From assembly GCA_015501075.1 (NCBI GenBank), contig JADNYJ010000567.1:1-20241 (forward strand): a stretch of DNA of 20,241 nt. Reading direction: 5' to 3'. The position numbers and the translations under genes are program-made. Positions 1-8,753 of this stretch are shown here, piece after piece; position 1 is the stretch's first letter; every line of letters starts with the position of its first letter. The notes below the pieces were generated by a model. It saw only the letters and a list, made by a program, of their open reading frames with translations, searched no databases and had not been told where the DNA came from. This DNA comes from Gymnopilus junonius (lineage: Eukaryota; Basidiomycota; Agaricomycetes; Agaricales; Galerinaceae).

Positions 1-660
1 AGCAAGAACGTAAAACGCCTCGTTGAATGCACGCGTTCTCTAGAATGAATTTATTAGCCCGCTACCGACGTGGCGCTCTGGGTACGTACAGGGTGCGTAA
101 TTGAGGTCATTTTCGATATCTCTAAGTATATCCAGTAGCTCTCTCTTGCTTAGAATCAAAAGAGCTGTTACAGAAGGCAACGAAAAGTTCCTCGAAGGGT
201 TTAGATCAATTATCACATAATCATAATCTTGTCAATAATCATCGGGCCGGCGGCATTACATGTAACGGGAACGCGATGATCCATCGTGAGCGGCGACCGC
301 GCAAAGACGGCGTAGGGTAGCTGACAAGAGATACTTTACATACAAGAACATTTTCAGATTTTATGTGAAGCTCAAAGCAACTCTGCCTCAGTGAGATATC
401 TGTTCATCATTTAAGGAAGTCATCTAACCCAACTAGAGCTTTAAATCGATCGATGAGGCAGCTTCCCCCAAAAAAGAGAATAAGTAGCTCGGGAAAATAA
501 GAGTTCCCACTTGAAGTCGTGAAAAAAATCAAGACAAGGCCAACATTCTTTGTACAAAAGTAAGGTTAAGAAAGAATGCGAGAACAACATTATAGCTGAA
601 AAGGTTTCTCGGAATCACAAAGAGGATGAGCGCAGAATCCAGAAGCACTGAATATCAAGC
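1..660. other. Gene-less left edge
   Basis: No ORF of useful length, no recognisable protein motif and no repeat boundary was seen. The sequence is AT-rich. A gene end entering from the left cannot be excluded for the first few dozen bases, but nothing supports it. Confidence 0.4.
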
Positions 661-669
661 AGGGAGCTT

Positions 670-1224
670 CTTGTTAGCTATGCAGGTAACGGGTGGCAAG
701 GGAATTTTTGCAAAAGTTAATGAGTATGGACTCTTCAAGAGTAAGAGATGTATCCATGAAGGAAAGAGAGCAGATATCCGTGAAGGATAGAAAGCCTATC
801 ACAAGATATATTCCATGAAAAGCCAGTGAGATCTCCGATCCTAGAGGCAAATAAGCGAACAATCATATGAGGAGGAGCTCCAATATTGACGATCGTGTCT
901 CCGAAGACAACGTCTGAAAGCGCCGAGTCGGAGATGCTGACTAGTTCCAAGCAATAGATCTGCAGAAGAGGTCACCTAGTTATATTTTTCATGATCATTT
1001 CTATAGTCGTGTCCATCTCCTGGGTACCAACAAAAGAGACACATCCAGACCGAGACCAACTCGACCCTCCAACTCCTCGCGAATGTGAGTCAGGTTCCTC
1101 AATGCCACTTGAAAACTACGAAGGAATTGGGCCTTGTCATTAAGGAATGGCGATATCGATTGTCAAAGTGACGGATGGCAGAGAGATTGGAACACTAATA
1201 CGCCCGAGATCAGGAAAACCATAG
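670..1224 (-). pseudogene. Unidentified minus-strand coding remnant
   Basis: Several minus-strand segments read like protein but do not join cleanly. One at about 950-735 contains ELVSISDSALSDVVFGDTIV and then PHMIVRLFASRIGDLTG. Another at about 1140-1000 contains FQVALRNLTHIREELEGRVG. Between them is a possible short intron (donor GTGACC near 973, acceptor CAG near 960). I do not recognise the family. Together with similar patches at 2060-2411 this could be one old or error-damaged gene cut by the hAT element that lies between them. The evidence is only the protein-like composition and reading-frame length, so chance ORFs remain possible. Confidence 0.2.
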
Positions 1225-1232
1225 GAGTTGAG
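1225..1232. repeat. Left 8-bp target-site duplication (GAGTTGAG)
   Basis: GAGTTGAG directly precedes the left terminal inverted repeat and is repeated exactly after the right one. An 8-bp duplication is the hallmark of hAT-superfamily insertion. Confidence 0.9.
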
Positions 1233-2059
1233 AGGACCCCGGACAATAGGCTCAAATGTCGGATCCCAAAATACCCCAATTTTCGGTTTTCTGTCCGTAC
1301 CGATTTTCAAAAATTTTGTCCGTTTTTACTCTGGCCTAAGTGAATTTTCGAAATCCTGTCCGGACTAGGGATCCGGCCTTAAAATCCCTAAATTTGGTCC
1401 GAAAACCGGTTTTTATGCATTTTCACGCATTTCAGAACTCCATTTCATAGGCTTTATAGCAAGAAGTTCCCCAGATCTTTTAGGCAGGTTTATCGCAAGA
1501 AATTCGGGGATTGGTGTATCGGTCTGCGGGAAGAATTGCCCAAATCGCTCTGGCACCTTCAACACGGCTTTCTTCGCGTCTTCGATGTAAACTGGGGTAT
1601 CCTTTGGATATTGCTTGCCGACACCAATCCAGTCAGACTCTCGGAAGGGTAGAGGGTTGCAAAGGTCGATGCTTTCGTTTGTCATTGAGAGTATTGTATG
1701 AGAGTAGAGGACCTTACAATGTAGTCCAATGCCGACGACGTAGGCATGGAGATAATTTTCAAATTTAGCTACATTACGTAGGAAAAAAATGAAGATCTAA
1801 ACAAGTGAAATAATGACATAGACAAGGCTCGAACAAACGAGCTCAAGACTTTAGTACACAACTCTCATTTACCATTGGGGTATCAGCCCGTTGTGGAACA
1901 TGGCCTATGAGAATATGACAGCTGGTGTCCGTACTCTGGATCCGGCCTCACACCCTCAAGCCTATGATTTCTGTCCATTTTTCCTCCGGCCTACGGCCGG
2001 AATTTCGTGAAATCTGTCCGTTTTTGGATCCGACATTTGAGCCTATTGTCCGGGGTCCT
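1233..2059. mobile_element. Non-autonomous hAT-type transposon (MITE-like), 827 bp
   Basis: The ends are perfect 34-bp terminal inverted repeats (1233-1266 and 2026-2059) beginning AGGACCCCGGACAATAGG. The element is flanked by the 8-bp direct duplication GAGTTGAG. The subterminal regions carry repeated TGTCCG motifs (1292, 1318, 1357 on the left; 1926, 2015 on the right, plus one inside each inverted repeat) and a direct repeat GGATCCGGCCT near 1369 and 1938. Such subterminal repeats are typical transposase-binding sites of hAT elements. The interior is too short for a hAT transposase and shows no such domain, so the element must depend on a transposase elsewhere. Perfect inverted repeats and a perfect target duplication suggest a recent insertion. 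Superfamily assignment rests on the 8-bp duplication and end structure. Confidence 0.85.
1413..1685 (-). CDS. Hypothetical 90-aa ORF inside the hAT element
   Basis: An uninterrupted ATG-to-stop frame occupies the middle of the element. Its composition is protein-like, with segments such as ESDWIGVGKQYPKDTPVYI and KKAVLKVPERFGQFFPQ. I do not recognise it as part of a transposase. It could be a captured fragment of a host gene, a residue of the parent element, or a chance ORF. No promoter was identified. The TIRs and target duplication enclose it, so it moved with the element. Confidence 0.3.
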   Translation of the reverse strand: MTNESIDLCNPLPFRESDWIGVGKQYPKDTPVYIEDAKKAVLKVPERFGQFFPQTDTPIPEFLAINLPKRSGELLAIKPMKWSSEMRENA

Positions 2060-2067
2060 GAGTTGAG
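2060..2067. repeat. Right 8-bp target-site duplication (GAGTTGAG)
   Basis: Exact copy of 1225-1232, immediately after the right inverted repeat. Confidence 0.9.
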
Positions 2068-2411
2068 ATGATCTCCTTGGTCGCCGAAGCCTCCAATCCT
2101 TCTTCATCTGATCGAAGGGCATGGATAGCCATGAGAAAGGTCGAATATGGAAGTAACGAGGAACAAGGAGAGGTCGCCACGAGGAGAAGCCAAAAAGAAG
2201 TGTAAAAGAAGTTGCGAAGAGTTCAAAGACGACCGCCGAAGGAGCTGGAAAACAGGCGCATTCTTAATCGCACGATGAACCGGAACTGACCATTTGGGCG
2301 GCCAGGTTCGAGATAGTAGAAATATTTGGATGAAGCTGAAATACCAAATTGTAGGAATGATGATTGATCGTCCAATCTTGCTTGACTGATGCTAAGATCA
2401 GCACGCAGCAT
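2060..2411 (-). pseudogene. Unidentified minus-strand coding remnant, right of hAT element
   Basis: A minus-strand frame from 2411 reads 62 codons (containing SSKYFYYLEPGRPNGQFRFI) to a TGA at 2223-2225. It continues in the same frame with a hydrophobic stretch (FWLLLVATSPCSSLLPYSTF) and an acidic segment (ALRSDEEGLEASATKEIIST) up to the transposon. Conceptually removing the element and one target duplication keeps this frame open for about another 17 codons on the far side. No family was recognised. It may be one broken gene together with 670-1224, but support is weak. Confidence 0.2.
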
Positions 2412-4821
2412 TACCCTGCCTTACGAAAGGTGAGTGCGTGTTGCACAAAGGAACATGAAAAAGAAATTCAGAAGATTAGGAGGAGTGGTCAAAAATTCTC
2501 AGTAGTTGCTGCAGTGAAGGTCCAAGGACTCGGAGAACACTGTCACTGTCACGGTCAGAAGATTAAGTTCTGCCACGTGATGGAACGCGTTGGCGGCGTT
2601 GCTCTCAATATTGCTATATTAGTAGTATATACTAAATAGGAACTAGTAGCATTGCACAATGCAAGCTCACGACAAATTTGAAATACTCTATCATTAACGA
2701 GCGCAAAAAGCATCTAAGTTCTGAGCTGTGTAAATCTCAGCGTTTGAATTACGTATGACCCCAAAACGAAAAGCCCTACTGAAAAATACCGTTCACAAAC
2801 TTGTTATTTGCTGCGAACAGTCGGATGTGTCCCACGTGCATTTGCATTTGCACATTTGCCGCGAGCCTAGGCCATAGTACAGAACCAATCAGAATCACAT
2901 AAAAGCGCTTATTTGTTAGCTAACTGTTGAGATATCCTCAGAACCACGGCATCCACGGAAGTCACGAGGAATAAAGAAATCGGAGGTTCGAACGTTCCTC
3001 AAATTTCTTCTGACCAAGATGACTTGTTCAATGCCTATGTAACCAGAAACGCACATCTGACCTTTTACATTATGTACTTATCTAGTGGTCGCCAAGGCAA
3101 AAATCCCCCAAACCTAGTGAGAAAGACAGACCCACTTGGAGACAACTTGTTCCGACTGAATCGGGTCCACGCAAATGTATATGTAGTACTTACTACTAGT
3201 AGAGCTAATCCTTGGGAAATTTTGTACAGAATTCAAATGCTTTTTGGGCCTCTTACCATGTACAAACACAGTTCGGAACCGCGCCTAACCGCGCCTTGTC
3301 TTACTTGGCACCTTGGCACATACCACATGGGCGCTCGAAAGTTCCCATGAGCTGGCCGTTCCTGATCGGGACCTCGCTGGTTCTGTATGACTGTATCCTG
3401 TCCTAATACAGTTTGCCTCTCCTTTTTGGCTCGGGAGCACTGAGAAAATACGCGTTGCTTACTGATACATACTCCAAATATTAGTGTTTGTCGTCTGATC
3501 TATGCAATTTTTTTTCATTGTTAAGTGAGCGCCCCTTTTTTTTGGTTTCGGTACCATACTGGGCTCTATTTTTAGCACCTTTGCACCTACAACATTTGCT
3601 TGACATATACCCCGTTTCCTGAGTCCTCTCATCGGATGCGTGCGAGGCGTCACGGGGTCATCTCGGACGTGGGCATTTAAAGTCGAAGATGCGAGTTTTG
3701 AGATACAGTCCGTACATACGCGAAAGGATTTGATGCGAGTAACCTGCATTCATTGTAAGGCACAATTCGAGGTGGCAAAGGATCGTATCGTAGATACTGC
3801 ATTCTACCTGTAGACAGAAGTAAGCGAAATCTGTAAGGTTTTGTGCAACTCTTTAGGCGAAGAATCAAAGAACTTGAAGCTTGAAGGTTCAGTTTGTTCA
3901 TACGCTAGAAAATCACGGGTCTATATGGGAAATAAACAAGATCCCGTACGTCATTGCGAAAAGTAGCTAAAAGTCAATCAGAGAAGTAACGTGTTTCTGC
4001 AGGTTCTAAGAAGCCATGCGGTTTTGTCGATATAACTTGTTTCCCAGTTTTCCAGAATCTTGGACAGGAAGTCATGCAATAAGGTTTACATTTTACCGCA
4101 TGTAATCCCCTTTAACGGGCCCGAAACCACGGTGAATCGCCATGACGGTTTAAATGCCCTATGAGTCCGACCTCGTTACAATATGCGGCGACACCATACA
4201 ATCAGACCCTCGAATTCGCGTTTCGAGCAAGAGCTCTCCGTAAGAAAAGGAATCAAGTCTGGATTCACTTCACAAAGGTATCCGATTATCCTTAGGCAGA
4301 AATATTTTCGCTGAACCTGACGTTCCGAAACGGGGAAGAACGTGAGGACGAAGCGTCCAATCAGTTATCCAGGAACGCCACGGCCGATGTCATGATGCCC
4401 TATATTTAGTTTGTGATAAATTGCGAAAAATATTGGTGCCTAGTCACGTGAATACGCGCGTATGCGATCTTCTCCACCCAAAAAAGGTTGATCCATATAC
4501 CGAATGGCGCCGACGGTCACTCGTGGCTCTGAACATTGGAAATTTCGCCCGTTTTCCGTTTCCAGGAGTTCCAAAGGATGTCATCAGACGAGATGCAGGG
4601 GTCGTTTCTCGTCTTTCTATTTTATCTCGAGTGAAAACTACTCTTCTTCACCTCGTCCTCTTTTTTCCATCCTCTCCAGGTCGACGTTACGCCTCACCTT
4701 TGTGCGCGATCGATTTTCCGTCGGGCAAGGCGAGCGTAGGGAGGTTTGAACACTATCCTGTCAGTGTTAGTTGGAGGTTCATCGCTTATTCGACGACGCA
4801 TCAAATTCCGCGTGCTGGATC
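2412..4821. other. Long gene-poor stretch
   Basis: ORFs here are short and mutually overlapping. A minus-strand patch at about 3830-3470 reads protein-like over some 100 codons with a single stop, including LELCLTMNAGYSHQILSRMY and a Cys/Lys-rich tail (SKCCRCKGAKNRAQYGTE), but I cannot assign it. Several CACGTG hexamers (about 2574, 2833, 4445) occur. The last few hundred bases would be the promoter and 5' leader of the DUF6533 gene. No repeat boundary or RNA gene is supported. Confidence 0.35.
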
Positions 4822-6467
4822 ATGGAAGCGGCCCAAGAAGCAGCGATAATTCAAGGTCTCTATGGAGTGATCTTCGTTGCTGTATGACTTCATTTATTGG
4901 CTTCTTCGCAATAACTGATGATCTATTTAGAGAGGCGAAGGTCGGGGTGCTTTACCGCAGGAATCATGGTTTTTACTGAAGTGTTGAACATTACCTGTAG
5001 TCGCCGCCGCCGCCTTGTACGTATGGGACTACCTCCTCACGTTCGGGATGGAAGTAGACCTAGTGTGGACATCAAGGTGGAACATTATTAAGGTGTTGTT
5101 CCTGGTGCAGAGGTATCTGCCATTGGTCGATACCTGCATTTTGACCATTTACCGTCAGTCTGCCATGAAGGTTGCTTCAATTTCAACTCTAACATTGCAT
5201 TTTGATAGGTGATTTACAACCGGGAAGGACCGGTCATGGTTGCACGATTCTGGAGCAAGCGACGGGATGTAGGTAGCAATTCTGTCCACTGCGACGAAAG
5301 CCTTTGATGGTTGATCGTATTTCTAGTCCTATATGTTGCCGGCTATGTCATCGCCGAAGGTATGTCAGGGTCCTTGCAACCTGCGCCTTGCTGACTGTAT
5401 CCTGGCGATAACAAGCCCTTCTCACCATTCGTGTGTGGGCAGTTTGGAACCGTAGTAAGGCCCTAGCCTTCGTGCTGCCTATTGCTTTTTGTATTGTCTG
5501 GGCTCCGGCGTTCGTCGTAATGTGGGAGTTTCAAAATAGCTTGAAATGTGAGTTAAGGCTATCTACTACAAATCGGTCGCTCACGATTTTTTGCAGTTTC
5601 TCCTGTTCCAATTCCTGGTGTTCCTGCTGCTTCGTGATCGCCGCAAGTGATATACTGAAGTGGTGTTGGGTATCTCTCATAATATGGAATGCTTGTTAGT
5701 GTCGCCTTTTGTATCTGAAATACTGGATGACCCTGAGGAATTATTTTCAACCCCAGTCACTCTTTTCCTCATGCTAATCCCTGGGATGCGGCATTGTTAG
5801 TATTCTCGTTTCTCGGATTTCGGCTTAGATTTTTGCTCAAGTGATGCATTAGATCGCTCCCAGCTCCACTCCACTCTTCTGTATTCAGTCGTCTACCGCG
5901 ATGGTGCGTTCATATATTTGAGATATAATCTACATGGCATCGACTTATCTAACTCATCCTTAGGCACATTTTACTTCGCGTATCTCTTCGGTAAGAAAGA
6001 CCCGCTGTTCTCTCCACACTGGCCTGACTATCAAAATGCCAGTATTTCTATCATCAACATTGTTCTCTCTGTAACTGTTACAGTGAGTATTAAAGTCCGC
6101 TCTCTGATTTATACTGATATCTTCCTCGTGATTTTCTAAGCCCACAAACGATTCTTCATCAGCTCGTAAGCCCCTTTATCCAGGTGGCTTTATGAAAAAT
6201 ACTAAGGCGCCCATGTCGTAGTTTGGAAGATGCTTGCATTCAATGATGGCGAGTCGAGTTATCCTTCACATGAGAGATCATGCCAGGCGGCCACCAGAAT
6301 GGGATACAGCACATTCATCCGGCGGTCCTGTCGAATTCGCAGCTCCTCGGCCTGACACAAATATCGTCTCTATACACTCCCAGTTGACCCCAATCGAAGT
6401 TATAGAGTGTCGGGTTTCGATAGGTTCTCTAAAATATTTGTATTTATCTTCAATGCTGAGCGTGTGA
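4822..6467 (+). CDS. DUF6533 family multi-pass membrane protein (frame-broken)
   Basis: The protein starts MEAAQEAAIIQGLYGVIFVA and continues into the family signature YVWDYLLTFGMEVDLVW and FLVQRYLPLVDTCILTIYR. Later exons give DLQPGRTGHGCTILEQATG, LYVAGYVIAEALLTIRVWAV, FVIAASDILKWCWVSLIIWN, VVYRDGTFYFAYLF, and the tail segment FGRCLHSMMASRVILHMRDH. These match DUF6533, a basidiomycete family of about seven transmembrane helices with unknown function. Well-supported exons are 4822-4881, 5001-5153, 5209-5268, 5327-5359, 5416-5547, 5597 onward, an exon ending 5903, 5964-5990, 6043-6082, 6163-6183 and 6222-6467. Joining exon 1 in frame needs a 10-nt microexon (4931-4940) or one missing base. Frame breaks lie at about 5617 (between SPVPIPG and CFVIAASD) and at the 5990/6043 junction, each cured by one extra base. 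A stop follows WNAC at 5697, and 5700-5880 is unresolved. The gene is either damaged by sequence errors or a recent pseudogene. Confidence 0.75.
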
Positions 6468-6780
6468 CGCCATAAAACGGGGTAATTTATTTGGGGTACT
6501 TGCTGGTTTACGTACAGATTTCTTCTACGCAACGGACAATGTATACTGGTTAGTTTTCGAACGCGGCTGGACTTTCGCGATCAGCTCGCCATCGTTGCCG
6601 GAAAAGTGTCCAGTATGAGACAGCGCAGAGATGCCAGAGAACAGAAGTAAAGGTCCTTACGACGTTGCGCGAATAATAATGTTGTCCTTTCAGACCTGCT
6701 CAGAAAGCCCAATTCTGGAGCAGTTGTAATCACGACTAAATCACACCGATGTCGATGTGCGAACAATTGGCAAAATAAGT
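6468..6780. other. Convergent intergenic spacer
   Basis: Between the 3' end of the DUF6533 gene and the possible 3' end of the small minus-strand gene. A 72-codon minus ORF (6799-6581) shows no recognisable feature and is not called. Confidence 0.4.
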
Positions 6781-6996
6781 CATAGTACAAAGAATTCAAG
6801 AGATAAGAGTAGTAATACCATTTGCTTTTTACCTTCCCCGGCTATCATACACCATGCTTCTCCCATATTCTGCTCTTTTACTTCTTGGGATCCCAGACGG
6901 CAGAGCCAAGCGTACTCACTCCCGGTACGATATGGTGGTCGAGCTGTCCACTAATAAGCACACCGTTTTCCAGGTGAACTTCGAACTTCGAGATGC

Positions 6997-7341
6997 CTAT
7001 GACTGCGTCGAGAAACAAGGTTTCGCCAGATTTAACACTGAGCTCGAGGGATCGTCATAGTAAATGGTTACATTCGGGCAGTTGAATCTTGGCAAGGTAG
7101 GAGGTTCATCAAGCTTTCCTCGCAGGGTGTGGGCGTCTTTCCCTACATGGAACTGTGCGACGAAGTGATTGTCTTCCGAGCACTGGAAGGTACCCGCTGT
7201 AGTGACTTTGTATGGTTTCCTATTTTCAGTCATATTTCTGCGCTGAAAGATGTCACAAAGGTTGATAGAAAGAAATCAGAATGCTCACATTCCGATGATG
7301 AGGCGAGGAGGCTGCGGAGACGATGATGACAGGCGAAACAT
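6997..7341 (-). CDS. Hypothetical small protein, two exons, possibly extending further 3'
   Basis: A start codon at 7341 begins MFRLSSSSPQPPRLIIG. A 51-nt intron (7288-7238, GTGAGC...GCGCAG) joins in frame to exon 2, which reads YKVTTAGTFQCSEDNHFVAQ and GKLDEPPTLPRFNCPNVTIY and stops at 6997. A TATATATA stretch at 7405-7412 lies about 65 bases upstream. One extra base near 7036-7041 would let the protein continue as SGETLFLDAVIGISKFEVHL, ENGVLISGQLDHHIVPG and then either to a stop near 6891 or through a good GTGAGT donor. The continuation is strongly protein-like, so 6997 may be a false end. I do not recognise the family. Alternating hydrophobic residues suggest a beta-rich fold (inference). 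Confidence 0.45.
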
Positions 7342-7404
7342 CTCGCCTTATATATCAATGCATATGCGGTCACGTCATAGCATTTAGTGTGGCGCACTGG
7401 CAGC

Positions 7405-7412
7405 TATATATA
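7405..7412. promoter_or_regulatory. TATATATA box between divergent small genes
   Basis: A self-complementary TATATATA lies between the minus-strand start (7341) and the plus-strand ATG (7424). Its distance fits a TATA box for the minus gene. It is very close to the plus ATG. Confidence 0.35.
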
Positions 7413-7423
7413 CTACCCAAAAC

Positions 7424-7609
7424 ATGTCTCAAACAGTGACCTTTATAACTCACCGGTACGGTAAAAAGCTTCAGGCAGACCTCCTCATCGAGCACTCAGA
7501 GCAAGAGTGTGTTTATTATAGACGGTGATGAATAACCACGTACAGAGCTCCAGTATGTTGCGAAGAATGTGTGAGCATGTTGAAAGAGGAACAGAAAGTG
7601 ACACTATTA
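7424..7609 (+). CDS. Possible small gene running into a MITE
   Basis: ATG at 7424 opens a frame of 34 codons (MSQTVTFITHRYGKKLQADL and on) ending at TGA 7526-7528. If 7507-7545 (GTGTGT...ACAG, 39 nt) is spliced out, the frame continues as EAPVCCEECVSMLKEEQK and runs into the TA-flanked element at 7610. The Cys pairs CC..C could be a metal-binding or disulphide motif. The intron is short and no homologue is recognised, so this is a weak call: a truncated gene, an untranslated transcript or chance. Confidence 0.25.
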
Positions 7610-7760
7610 CTGTACTATTTCATTCAATTCGGCACCCACGTGACTTTTTTGCACTTTTCAGAAATTCCAAAAAATCGGAAAAACCGAGAAAGAATTAAAT
7701 CCGGGGTCAAAAAAAATGGCCGTGATGCGTGACTGCCAAATTGAATGAAATGGTACAGTA
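7608..7760. mobile_element. 149-bp TA-flanked MITE (Tc1/mariner-like)
   Basis: Terminal inverted repeats of 25 bp with two mismatches (left CTGTACTATTTCATTCAATT from 7610; right end GGTACAG ending 7758) enclose a non-coding AT-rich centre. A TA dinucleotide flanks each side (7608-7609 and 7759-7760), which fits the TA target duplication of the Tc1/mariner (Stowaway-like) superfamily. There is no coding capacity. The two mismatches suggest it is older than the hAT element at 1233-2059. Confidence 0.75.
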
Positions 7761-8212
7761 TTCTGCAACTAGTACGGACATAGAGGGTCCAATGATGACG
7801 CTTTACGGGTTCAATTTAGCGGCCTAATCAAGAAAACAACAGAACGTTGATCCATGATTTTTCTGAAAAAGTCATTGTTTTACGCCTTCAAAACGTGCTT
7901 TTAACGAAGCTAAATATAACAAAATATTCTCTTAAATTCTGTTTAACTTCGGACATACAAGGACCCCCACAATCAAGTTGATCTTCATTTCCGCTTGTAT
8001 CACGTTAAAGGTACCACCAATGAGTAATGGCTGATAGGATGTGCTTACTTACCCTCGTTTGAGCTCGATATCTGACTGAACCTCTTACATAAACAATCTC
8101 AATTGCGTCGTTCGTGGGTGTTCATGGGCATCAAAACTGAGGCCTGAGGCGTTGTGCCCTATCAGGAGTCGAGCACGTGACATTGATTCGCTATCACTCA
8201 TCATCAACGCCA
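7761..8212. other. Intergenic, no gene seen
   Basis: No ORF above background and no repeat boundary. A CACGTGAC motif is present at about 8174. Confidence 0.4.
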
Positions 8213-8566
8213 TCAGCAATGAGTCTCGACCACATTGCCCGTTCCTGAGCCGGATGGACTTACATCATCTCGGCCGCGCCCTGAATATCGTCGCTTAATA
8301 GCGAGACCGGCATCACGGACTCCGGAGGGCCTGAAGCGTCTTGAACCGCACGCTGTAGTACTTTGCACCATGTCGCCGTTAGATACCAGGTCTACTTCTT
8401 TGATTCCAAGGCTCATGGCTACCATTCTACTAACCCAGTCTGATGGCGCTCCTACCAAGCTTGTGAACCTCCTACTTAGGATCTTTATACTGTGATTATC
8501 TCGCCTTTTTCTGCGAGTCCCTGTGTATAACTTGCGTTGCCGCTCATCGAGGTACCGGCCAAGCAA
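8213..8566. other. Overlapping opposite-strand ORFs, unassigned
   Basis: A 117-codon minus frame (8566-8213) and an 86-codon plus frame (8235-8495) overlap almost fully. Both lack recognisable domains. Long open frames on both strands usually mean that at most one, and often neither, is coding. The plus-strand ATG at 8370 has a good context (CACCATG). I cannot choose between them. Confidence 0.2.
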
Positions 8567-8675
8567 TTTAGCCTCCCTATGTCACCAAGAAATAGGAGGA
8601 AATAGGCTACATACGGCCATGCGAACCGGTAATTCTGGTGCCTGCGATACCCGGCAGAAGATATTTTCATCAGGT

Positions 8676-8681
8676 TATAAA
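8676..8681 (+). promoter_or_regulatory. TATA box of first FAD oxidase gene
   Basis: TATAAA lies 78 bases before the ATG at 8754, a suitable distance for a fungal core promoter with a short 5' leader. Confidence 0.5.
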
Positions 8682-8753
8682 TTTGGATCGTTGAATTTAC
8701 AACCGATCCTCCTCTGTACGCCTGGACACTCTACCGCGTAGGGTATCCAAACG

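Noticed and set aside
2983..2999. GGTTCGAAC, resembling a tRNA T-loop
   Set aside because: No acceptor stem, D-arm or anticodon arm could be folded around it.
3024..3350. 108-codon plus-strand ORF
   Set aside because: No domain, unusual composition, and no promoter or splice context.
3459..3901. Minus-strand Cys-containing ORFs resembling a zinc-finger fragment
   Set aside because: CTDC and CCRC pairs are present, but spacing fits no zinc-finger class I know and the frames do not join without a stop.
4421..4849. 142-codon plus-strand ORF
   Set aside because: It overlaps the start of the DUF6533 gene in another frame, has an Arg/Ser/Pro-rich composition and no recognisable motif. It is more likely leader or promoter sequence.
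4995..5014. GCC-repeat microsatellite
   Set aside because: It is a short Ala run coding within the DUF6533 gene, not an independent repeat feature.
5918..6139. 73-codon plus ORF as an independent gene
   Set aside because: It is an exon-intron read-through of the DUF6533 gene (exons 5964-5990 and 6043-6082).
7343..7350. TATATA motif just before the minus-strand ATG at 7341
   Set aside because: It is too close to the start codon to act as a TATA box for that start; the one at 7405-7412 fits better.
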